Source: Myxococcales bacterium
GTDB taxonomy: Bacteria; Myxococcota_A; Polyangia; Palsa-1104; JAEUJZ01
Assembly: GCA_016794465.1 (NCBI GenBank)
Contig: JAEUKA010000036.1
Span: forward strand, 248,001 to 312,000
DNA length: 64,000 nucleotides
Direction: 5' to 3'
Shown: in pieces, positions 51,561 through 58,896 of the stretch
How the letters are laid out: every line of letters starts with the position of its first letter
Numbering within the stretch: the stretch's first letter is position 1
Made by a program: the position numbers and the translations under genes
The notes under the pieces: generated by a model
What the model saw: the letters and a program-made list of their open reading frames with translations, nothing else
Told to the model about the DNA's origin: nothing
The model's database searches: none

Positions 51561-53036
51561 CTAGGTGGTCAGGCAGTCTGGATTTGAAGGCAGCGCGAGC
51601 TTGGGCTTCCGTTGCCGCCGTCGCGTAAGTCGCGCCACCAGCAGTGACAGCAGCACCACCTGGGCCCACGGCGCCGACCGGCTGGTCATGTCACACCCGC
51701 AGCCCACCGCCGCGCCGCCATCCACCGGGTTCTGTCCTCCGCCCGCACTGCCGCCATCTGGACCCCCACCAACCGGCGGAGCATCCGAAAGCGGAGGCCG
51801 CGTCGTCACACAGTCCCCCAGCGAGTGTTCCAGCGCCCCGAGCTCGATCGGAAGGTTGCCGCGCGCCCGTGCACAGTAGTCTTCACTGACCCCCGGTGGC
51901 ACCGTGCCTTTGTCCAGCAGCGCCGTCAGGTCACCTTTTTTGCGCAGGTCCGCGCCCAGTGGATCGACGTACCAGCCCGCAAAGTCCTGCGCGGTCACGT
52001 TTTCCAGGTTTCCCGCAAACACCCCGGTGGCCGCGTCCCGGTTGCGAATCCGCCCCGCCAGCAAGTTGCCCGCCGCCTGCCCGCTCGTCGTTGCAAAGCG
52101 AAAGTCCACCCCCAGCGTCGCAATCAGCGTGTTGTGCAGCACCTGCGTGTTCTTCGCCCGGTTCAGATAAATGCCCACGTCCGAGCAGCCGATGATGAGG
52201 TTGTTGCGCAGCACTCCGTCCTCATGCTCGACATCGCACGGAACCGCCGCATTGAACGCCGGCGCACAGAACTGCGGGGCCGTTCCCCCTCCCCCAAACG
52301 ACAGCCCAATCCGCACGCCGCCCATGTGCGGAGGCGTCTTGGTCGTACACACCACCAAGTTCCGCTCCACCACGCCCCGCTTGCCACCGCTCTTTAAGAA
52401 CGCCCCGTACGACACCGTATCGCCGCCCCCTTTTTGAAAGTCGTGCAGGTAGTTGGCCCGCAGCACCCAGTCATCGCCGGTATCGATGTTCAGCTTGGTC
52501 GTCGGGTTAGAAGTATTTCGCGCCCGCGTGTCGAACAGCTCGTTGCCTTCGATCAAGCCCTTGTGCGGCGTCTTCCACACCCCCGCCACCTGCGCCGAGT
52601 TCACCTTCAGCTGCGCATTGAAGTCCGTCACCCGCGACCGCCGCAGCCAGAAGCCGCTCGCCTCGCCCTGCACGTGAAAAGCATGCTCGCAGCTCGAGTC
52701 CACCGCGCACACGCCCGTCACGTCCAGGTCTTCAAAGTGCCAGTTCGCCCCCGAGACTTTGAAGCCCTCCAGCGCATTCATCCGTACCTTCGCTTGCAGC
52801 GGGTTTCGCGCCCGCACCGTGATCGGCTGATCTTCCAGTCCGCTCGCTTGGCACGAAAACCCGGTCGAGTCATACGTGCCATCTTCCAAGATGATCACGT
52901 CCCCGGCCGTCGCCGCCACGATCGCCCCCGCCAGCTCTGATGTCGTCCGCACCGACACATCCTTCGCCAGCGCCAGACCTGGCACCGCGCCCAGCAGCAA
53001 CAGCCCGCCACACATCATCCGCAGCTTGTTCATCAT
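51561..53036 (-). CDS. Secreted right-handed beta-helix protein with MYXO-CTERM-like tail
   Basis: A 491-residue protein. The signal peptide (MMNKLRMMCGGLLLLGAVPGLALA) is followed by a parallel beta-helix of the polysaccharide lyase/chondroitinase B type (TSELAGAIVAATAGDVIILEDG; LIEGNELFDTRARN; VLHNTLIATLG). After a Gly/Pro-rich linker, the C-terminus has VGCGCDMTSR, a hydrophobic stretch (WAQVVLLSLLVARL) and TRRRQRK: the MYXO-CTERM pattern of myxosortase substrates. Unusually, about 12 more residues follow the basic cluster. The GGGGG five bases upstream supports the ATG at 53036. Substrate is unknown; lyase activity cannot be confirmed. Confidence 0.85.
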   Translation of the reverse strand: MMNKLRMMCGGLLLLGAVPGLALAKDVSVRTTSELAGAIVAATAGDVIILEDGTYDSTGFSCQASGLEDQPITVRARNPLQAKVRMNALEGFKVSGANWHFEDLDVTGVCAVDSSCEHAFHVQGEASGFWLRRSRVTDFNAQLKVNSAQVAGVWKTPHKGLIEGNELFDTRARNTSNPTTKLNIDTGDDWVLRANYLHDFQKGGGDTVSYGAFLKSGGKRGVVERNLVVCTTKTPPHMGGVRIGLSFGGGGTAPQFCAPAFNAAVPCDVEHEDGVLRNNLIIGCSDVGIYLNRAKNTQVLHNTLIATLGVDFRFATTSGQAAGNLLAGRIRNRDAATGVFAGNLENVTAQDFAGWYVDPLGADLRKKGDLTALLDKGTVPPGVSEDYCARARGNLPIELGALEHSLGDCVTTRPPLSDAPPVGGGPDGGSAGGGQNPVDGGAAVGCGCDMTSRSAPWAQVVLLSLLVARLTRRRQRKPKLALPSNPDCLTT

Positions 53037-53269
53037 CGTTTCCCCCTTTCGCCCAGGTCGCCCAAAGACCCAAGCCCGGCCCACGATAACGCACGCCCTT
53101 CCCCCCTCACAACCGTCCCCCAATCCGGCCCTAGACGATTTTTTTTCCAGAGGCGGAATAAAGGGGGTTGGCTGGCGGTTGTGTAGGGGCGGTGGCAGTC
53201 TTTGTCATACGCAAGCGCAGCTTCTGGGTGAGTACCCGGCAGCTGTTTCCCCCCAAGAAAGGAACCGTG

Positions 53270-54136
53270 ATGCAGATCCCAACTCTTTCCCTGCAGCTGA
53301 CCCCAACCGCCGTGCGGCGCGAGCTGCGCTACACCCTGGTCAGGCTGCGACCGCTCAGCTGGGGCAAGCCCTATGTGACAGTCTTTGATTCCCTGCTATT
53401 GACCTGTGAAGGTCACATCATCGACGAAGGAAAGCTGCGCGACTCGCTAGAGGATAACGAGGCCGAGCTGGATCATGCGGACGGCCAGCTCGATGAAATC
53501 GCGCTGTACATTGGAAAGTTTATTAAGGTGGAGACTTCGGGCGGAGTGCGCGCGAACCTCAACCGCGCGCTGTTCGGCAGCGACACGCCGAGCAAGTTTG
53601 TCCGCCCTCGGCTGGGCGAGGAGCTGGTCAAGGTACGAACCTGGCCGACCGTGCTCGCGGGGGCGCCGCTGGCCAAGCTGGTGGCGCTGGGCAAGGAAGT
53701 CGAGACGCTCATCAAGAGCTGTGATGCGACGGTGCAGCGGCACACGGTATCGACGGCGAACTTGCAGGCCTTCCTGGTCAACGACTGGGCGCCCTTTGTC
53801 GCCAAAGTCAACGGTGAGCGGCAGCTCCTCGGTGGCGAGGCGAAAAAGCAGCTCCGGCTCGATGGCAGCGAGGGCGGCGTCGGACTGTTCCGCAGCCAGA
53901 GCAAGTCGCGCGCCAAAGAGACGCTGACTCTCGCGCTGGTGGACGAGCAGCTCGCCCGCGCAGAGAGTGAAGTTGTGGAGCTGAAGAAGCAGCGCGCCGA
54001 GCTGGAACACGAAGCCCAGCAGCTGGCGCAAGCCGAGCGAAGCAAAAAAGAAGCCGAGCTGGCCGAGCTCCGCAAAGCCCAAGCCCAAGCAGAAGCCAAA
54101 GCCAAGGCCCTCGAAGCCGAGCTAAGCAAGCCATAA
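53270..54136 (+). CDS. Hypothetical coiled-coil protein
   Basis: A 288-residue protein with no signal peptide and no known family. The first 210 residues are globular and rich in Leu/Val (TPTAVRRELRYTLVRLRPLS at the start). The last 75 residues form a long Glu/Ala/Lys/Gln coiled coil (LARAESEVVELKKQRAELEH). AAAGGA seven bases upstream supports the ATG at 53270. It ends eight bases before the first unit of the 41-bp array, which forms its 3' flank. Confidence 0.72.
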   Translation: MQIPTLSLQLTPTAVRRELRYTLVRLRPLSWGKPYVTVFDSLLLTCEGHIIDEGKLRDSLEDNEAELDHADGQLDEIALYIGKFIKVETSGGVRANLNRALFGSDTPSKFVRPRLGEELVKVRTWPTVLAGAPLAKLVALGKEVETLIKSCDATVQRHTVSTANLQAFLVNDWAPFVAKVNGERQLLGGEAKKQLRLDGSEGGVGLFRSQSKSRAKETLTLALVDEQLARAESEVVELKKQRAELEHEAQQLAQAERSKKEAELAELRKAQAQAEAKAKALEAELSKP

Positions 54137-54144
54137 CGCCACCA

Positions 54145-54815
54145 CCGGCTGGCCGCGCGCGCTCGACCTTCCCACATTGTCTGTCCCCACCGGCTGGCCA
54201 CCCCTGGTCGGAAAAATTGTCTCCAGCGCGCCGGCTGGACTTCCCACTCCTGAAAAATTGTCCAAACCGCCCCGGCTGGCCGGCCCGCTCCTGAAAAATT
54301 GTCTCCAGCTCGCCGGCTGGACTTCCCACTCCTGAAAAATTGTCTTTTTGGTGCGGGGAGCGCAGCCGGTGGCCCCAAAACTTTTTTTTCGCGCTTGGCT
54401 GGTCAGCCGGTGGGGATTTGCGCTTTTTTCTGCTGGCTGGCTGAGCAGCCAGCGCTCCAAGAACTTTTTTTCAGCTGCCGGTCGGCCAGCCGGTACGCCA
54501 AAAACTTTTTTTCGCGACTTGGCCGGCCAGCCGGTGGCCCCAAAACTTTTTTTCAGCGCTTGGCCGGCCAGCCGGTGCGCGTTTGAACTTTTTTTTCGCG
54601 CTTGGCTGGCCAGCCAGTGCTCCAAAAACTTCTTTTTCGCGCTTGGCTGCACTCCCGGACAGAAAAAGACATTTTTTTCGGCCCGGGCTTTCCAGCCAGC
54701 ACCACAAAGACATTTTTTTCGGCTTGGGCCGACCAGCCGGCACCCAAAAGACAATTTCTTCGGCTCGGGCTGGCCAGCCGGCACCACAAAGACAATCTTG
54801 ATGACCCTGGCCACC
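54145..54815. repeat. 41-bp-period repeat array in two convergent halves
   Basis: About 16 units. In 54145-54353 the units point right: CCGGCTGG occurs at 54145, 54190, 54231, 54272 and 54313, each followed by CTCCTGAAAAATTGTC or a near variant. In 54363-54815 eleven units point left: CAGCCGG or a near match starts at 54363, 54404, 54446, 54487, 54528, 54569, 54611, 54652, 54693, 54734 and 54775, spaced 41-42 bases. Each carries a run of T and perfect or near GGCTGGCCAGCC palindromes at junctions. Read in the same sense, the two halves align. The halves meet near 54355. Long open frames through this DNA are an artefact of the repeat. Confidence 0.93.
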
Positions 54816-54985
54816 CTGCCTACCACGCAGTATTCCTACTCACGCGGGGTTGAACCGCGCTCTGGCGGAGGGGAATTGCCGCCGCCAGGGTGGTGCGGCG
54901 CGATTGACAAGTGTGGGGCTCGGGTCGTAAACCGGCGCGCGTACATGCCGCTTGGGGACCCAAAACCATTTAAAGGAATGAACTG

Positions 54986-55846
54986 ATGTTGACGTTTCGC
55001 TTGCTCCTTATTGGAACGACGCTGAGCCTGCTGCCCGCGTGCGGAGGACCGACTGCCGCCACCGTTCCCGATGACGCGGCCAAAGCTGCTGCGGCCAAGG
55101 ATGCCGACTCCTGCAGTGCTCCGAAGGACTGCTACAACAAAGCGGCGCTGGCGCTGCAGGCCAAAGACAACGTCAAGGCGATGAAGTTTTTGCCGGGCGC
55201 GTGTGACCACGACAGCAAGGCCTGCGTCATCGCAGCCGAGATCCTCGCGCAAGGCAAGGGGCTGCCGGTTGACGTGCCCAAGGCGGCGGACTTTTACAAG
55301 CGCGGCTGTGACGGCGGCATCTTGGTCGCCTGCGCCAACGAAGCGAGCATGCGCTACAGCGGCGAGGGCGGCGTGACCGTGGACAAGAACCGGGCGCGCG
55401 CGCTGTTCGAGAAGACCTGTGGGCCTGAGATGCTCGACAACTGCCACAACGCCGCCACGATGATGCAGAGCGGCGAAGGCGGCCCCGAGGACAAGACCAA
55501 GGCGCGCAGCTTGTTTGACATGGCCTGCTCGGGCGCATACCTGCAAGCGTGCGTGGCGGGCGGCGCGATGTACCTGGGCGGACTCGGCGGCGGCGAAGAC
55601 AAGGCCAAGGCCAAGAGCCAGTTCGAGAAAGCCTGCGACGGCAAGACAGCGGACGGCTGCTTCAACCTCGGGGTCCTGTACGGCAGCGGCAACGGCGTGA
55701 CCAAAGACCTCGACAAGTCGCAGCAGTACTTCCAAAAGGGCTGCGAGCTGGGCAACAAAAAGTCCTGCGAGACGCTCGACCAGCTCAAAGCCGACCTAGA
55801 AAAAGCCAAAGCCCCCGCCCCCAAGCCCATCAAGGGCAAGAAGTAA
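54986..55846 (+). CDS. Sel1-repeat lipoprotein
   Basis: A 286-residue exported protein. The signal (MLTFRLLLIGTTLSLLPAC) ends in lipobox Cys19. The rest is a series of Sel1-like (TPR-type) repeats with cysteines (ADFYKRGCDGGILVACANEA; ARSLFDMACSGAYLQACVAG), ending in a Pro/Lys tail. AAAGGA before the ATG at 54986 marks the start. Sel1 proteins usually scaffold protein contacts. It lies just after the repeat array, with no operon partner on this strand. Confidence 0.87.
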   Translation: MLTFRLLLIGTTLSLLPACGGPTAATVPDDAAKAAAAKDADSCSAPKDCYNKAALALQAKDNVKAMKFLPGACDHDSKACVIAAEILAQGKGLPVDVPKAADFYKRGCDGGILVACANEASMRYSGEGGVTVDKNRARALFEKTCGPEMLDNCHNAATMMQSGEGGPEDKTKARSLFDMACSGAYLQACVAGGAMYLGGLGGGEDKAKAKSQFEKACDGKTADGCFNLGVLYGSGNGVTKDLDKSQQYFQKGCELGNKKSCETLDQLKADLEKAKAPAPKPIKGKK

Positions 55847-55878
55847 TCCGCCAGCGTCCTAGTCCGGTCAGCTCGCGG

Positions 55879-56655
55879 CTAGCCGGCCACTCTGGCCATT
55901 ACGTCCCAGGCTCCAGTCGCCTGGAGCAGCGTCTCCAGCTGCGCCGCGATCTTTGCATCTTCCCACACCGCTTGAAAGAACCCCTGGTAGTCGCGGCCAG
56001 CGTACCAGCCCGCCATATACGACGCAGCATACGCCTTGTGCTCATGGCCAGAGCGACACGGAGGCTCCGGGCGACCCGCGAGCCAGTCCGAAACAGGCCG
56101 CGCGGTTGCAGGATACGCAGCAACTACGGCCGCACACACCAGCCTTTCTAGGGTCTGCTTTTGGGGAATGCCCGCAGCGGCTCCACCGGCAGCCCCCCAC
56201 AGCGCCATCGAGACTCGTGTTGACTGCAAAGCAAGCGGAAAAACGGCAGAAAGGGTGTCTTTGTCCCAGCAGTCGCTGTGCTTCTTGCCCTCGATCAGCT
56301 GGATTCCCGCAGCGACTTCCAGCAGGTTTTTCTTACGCTCCTTGCGCGCCTGCACAAAGTCCGGAGCGTCTCCTTCTAGATCCAAGTCAACGCAGAGCAC
56401 GATCTCACTTGTGGCACGGGTCGCAGCGCCGATCAGCTCTTGTGTGAGATCGCTCCAGCTTGGCTTGCGCCCCTTTTGCCTGAATTCAATGAAGGCCCCG
56501 TTTCGCGAGGAATAGCCACGGCTCTCTGCGGAATAGGGACTGCGCGCGCCTTTCGTCGCACCCAGACGAGCGAGTGCGCCGCCCCAGAATGCAGTGTCAT
56601 GAATCCCTTCGCACAAGACGACTCGCATGGGCAGCGGCCCACCCTGGTCGCTCAT
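55879..56655 (-). CDS. TOPRIM-domain protein, partner of AAA ATPase
   Basis: A 258-residue protein with a TOPRIM-like fold. The N-terminal motif RVVLCEGIHDTAFWGG supplies the acidic Glu16, and VLCVDLDLEGD (D90, D92) supplies the DxD pair. The layout resembles DUF3226/DUF4435-type TOPRIM proteins. These act as metal-dependent nucleases in OLD- and PARIS-like systems. Its start overlaps the end of the ATPase gene by four bases (ATGA), so the two are coupled. Exact family is uncertain. Confidence 0.8.
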   Translation of the reverse strand: MSDQGGPLPMRVVLCEGIHDTAFWGGALARLGATKGARSPYSAESRGYSSRNGAFIEFRQKGRKPSWSDLTQELIGAATRATSEIVLCVDLDLEGDAPDFVQARKERKKNLLEVAAGIQLIEGKKHSDCWDKDTLSAVFPLALQSTRVSMALWGAAGGAAAGIPQKQTLERLVCAAVVAAYPATARPVSDWLAGRPEPPCRSGHEHKAYAASYMAGWYAGRDYQGFFQAVWEDAKIAAQLETLLQATGAWDVMARVAG

Positions 56656-57647
56656 CGCAGATCCCTCACCGCTTCGTCGCGACCTTCCTGGATCTCCGAG
56701 CCCAGCCAGCGACTGCTCAGCAGACGGCCTGCTTGAAGATTAAGCCGGTAGACCGAGATCTTTGCGAGCTGCTCGGGGCTGGCGTCACTGATCAGAAAGT
56801 CGAAGAGATCCAAGCTATGCGTCGATAAAACTACCTGCGTGCCTTGATCCATCGCCGCTCGCACCAGCTGAGCGGTCTTGCGCAGCGACGCCGGATGCTG
56901 ATGGATCTCGGGCTCTTCGAGCAGCACCAGGGGCTCCCGCTTAAAGGACAGCTCGAACGCCAGGCGGATCAGCGCGTACGCCCCATCTCCAGCCAGAGCG
57001 GCCGGCACTGCATGAGTGCCAACGTCCAGCATCACGACCGGCTCGCTCCTGGCATCCGCCACCAAGCGAAAGTCCTTGAGCCCCGGAATCACCTCGGCCA
57101 GAAGTGGAATGATCCGCCCGAGCGCCCCCTGCTCTACCGCTGCGGTATGGGCTTTTAGAATCGCGTTGCGATGCTGGCGCAAATCCACAAAGCAAACTTC
57201 GAGAGGGTCTAGCGAGCCCCCCGGCTCTTTTGCTGCGGGAACATCGGTCGGCTCGAAGTCGTTGTTGTCTTTGAACTTGACGTAGCCAACCGGCTGGCTC
57301 CGCTGGTTGACATCCACCAGCACCTGGCCGGTAAAGGAACCTCTGCGAAGAGTCTGAAGGGTCAGGTCGAGCCGGCGCGTCTTGCCGGCTGAACCAATGG
57401 TCAAACCGATCGGAGCGGCACTGTCGCCACGGCAAAAGAGCCAGCGAGCCCCCCGCAGTACATCGCGCCGCCGAACGGATTCACCGATGGCCAGCCCAAG
57501 CTGAGCACTGGCCGCGATGTGCAGGGCATCGAGCACGGTCGACTTCCCGCTGCCGTTTGTCCCGAGCAGGATGCTCAGTGGGGTGAGTCCATCCAGCCGA
57601 CCTGCGACGATCCCTCTACAGCGCTCAATCGACAGTGAATCAATCAT
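56652..57647 (-). CDS. AAA/ABC-type ATPase (AAA_15/AAA_21-like), first gene of TOPRIM pair
   Basis: A 331-residue SMC/RecF-like ATPase. Walker A is LLGTNGSGKSTVLDAL (G29-T37). A signature-like GDGAYALIRLAFELS precedes Walker B LVLLEEPEIHQHP and the H-loop STHSLDLFDFL. The ATPase is small and lacks its own TOPRIM, which is provided by the next gene. That split is the layout of PARIS-type and related defence pairs. The ATG at 57647 has GAGG seven bases upstream; the open frame extends 18 codons further. Divergent from the OmpA-family gene. Confidence 0.85.
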   Translation of the reverse strand: MIDSLSIERCRGIVAGRLDGLTPLSILLGTNGSGKSTVLDALHIAASAQLGLAIGESVRRRDVLRGARWLFCRGDSAAPIGLTIGSAGKTRRLDLTLQTLRRGSFTGQVLVDVNQRSQPVGYVKFKDNNDFEPTDVPAAKEPGGSLDPLEVCFVDLRQHRNAILKAHTAAVEQGALGRIIPLLAEVIPGLKDFRLVADARSEPVVMLDVGTHAVPAALAGDGAYALIRLAFELSFKREPLVLLEEPEIHQHPASLRKTAQLVRAAMDQGTQVVLSTHSLDLFDFLISDASPEQLAKISVYRLNLQAGRLLSSRWLGSEIQEGRDEAVRDLR

Positions 57648-57756
57648 GCCAAGACCTCTATAGGCGGGCGTGGTGGCTGCGTTCAAGCGCAAAGTGGCCA
57701 CGCCGACCGTGCAAGGCTGGCTTTACGGCGACGAGGTGGCGCGGTAGGCTGCGCTG

Positions 57757-58896
57757 ATGAGGCTTGTTCTCAGCCGTCGTGGTCTACTGGCCGTCGCTCT
57801 GTTTTTCTCGCTGTGGATGCAGCCGCTGTGGGCGGAGGCCGATCCGGTGCGGTTTTCGCTGAAGACGCCGGTGCCGCAGCCGGATCAGCCGGCGCTCATC
57901 ATCGTGGCCGATCAGGCGCTGACGGGGCTGTCGGTGGCGCTTTTGGCCAAAGAGCCGGACCCAGCGCTGGGAGCGGCCAGCGGGGAGAGTGGTGAGCACA
58001 AGTTTGCCGCCAAAAAGCTCGGCGCTGGACAGAAGGCGACCTTCAAGCTGGGCACGGGCAAGGTCGGGGCGACGCACTGGGAAGGGATGATCACGGCCAC
58101 GGTCGGGGGCGAGGTCTGGAAGCGCCCGGTCACGTTCGATACGGTGCTGACGCGGACGCTGCAGATTGGGTACGACAAAAACTATGTGTCGCCGCATCTT
58201 AACGTCGAGAAGCGCTTTGTCGAGCTGACGCTGTCGGGGCCGGCGGGCCGCGCCGAGATGGAGGTGTTTTCGGACGAAGGCATCAAGATGGGCGAAGGCA
58301 AGGCGAGCTTTGCCGGGGAGGCGCCGGGGACCTGGCTGCGGATTCCGTGGGACGGGACCTCGGCGGCGCAGAATGAGAGCGTGGTGCTGCGGCTGTCGGT
58401 GAAGCTGTTCGACAAAGACGGCGCGAGCGCGCACATCAACCTGTATCCGTGGTTTGTCTCGGTGCCGCATGAAGATGTGAACTTCGATACCAGCTCGGCG
58501 GAGGTGCGGGAGAGTGAAAAGGCCAAGCTGGATGAGAGCCTGCGCCGCATCACGACTGTGCTCGACCGGGTGGAAAAGACGCTGCTCAAGTGGTCCGAGC
58601 AAGGGGTGATGATGGGCGCGCTGCCGCAGCCGATGCTGTTTGTGACCGGTCACACCGATACGGTGGGTGCAGACGGGGACAACCTGACTCTGTCGCGCAG
58701 CCGTGCCAAGGCGATTGCGGCATATTTTCGGCAGAAGGGCTTTCGGATGCCGATCTACTTTGTGGGGTATGGCGAGCGCTCGCCTCGGGTTCACAGCGGC
58801 GACAATGTCGATGAAGCCCGCAACCGTCGCGCCGACTACACGCTGACGCTGCAGCCGCCGCCGACTTTGAGCGGTACGTCCTGGAGCAAGCTGTAG
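57757..58896 (+). CDS. OmpA-family protein
   Basis: A 379-residue exported protein with a signal peptide (MRLVLSRRGLLAVALFFSLWMQPLWAEA). The first 250 residues are beta-rich and unassigned. The C-terminal 130 residues form an OmpA-like peptidoglycan-binding domain (VNFDTSSAEVRESEKAKLDE; VTGHTDTVGADGDNLTLSRS; GYGERSP; NRRADYTL). It would anchor an envelope structure to peptidoglycan. Its stop codon directly abuts that of the acyl-CoA ligase. Confidence 0.9.
   Translation: MRLVLSRRGLLAVALFFSLWMQPLWAEADPVRFSLKTPVPQPDQPALIIVADQALTGLSVALLAKEPDPALGAASGESGEHKFAAKKLGAGQKATFKLGTGKVGATHWEGMITATVGGEVWKRPVTFDTVLTRTLQIGYDKNYVSPHLNVEKRFVELTLSGPAGRAEMEVFSDEGIKMGEGKASFAGEAPGTWLRIPWDGTSAAQNESVVLRLSVKLFDKDGASAHINLYPWFVSVPHEDVNFDTSSAEVRESEKAKLDESLRRITTVLDRVEKTLLKWSEQGVMMGALPQPMLFVTGHTDTVGADGDNLTLSRSRAKAIAAYFRQKGFRMPIYFVGYGERSPRVHSGDNVDEARNRRADYTLTLQPPPTLSGTSWSKL

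Noticed and set aside
54145..54815. CRISPR array or integron attC sites
   Set aside because: No unique spacers between the units, no cas or integrase genes, and the units are contiguous and degenerate.
54122..54986. Long open frames on both strands through the 41-bp array, with KKS/PAG-type repeated peptides
   Set aside because: The period is not a multiple of three, so each frame drifts through all phases and lacks stops only because the repeat has none. No ribosome sites, and both strands are open at once.
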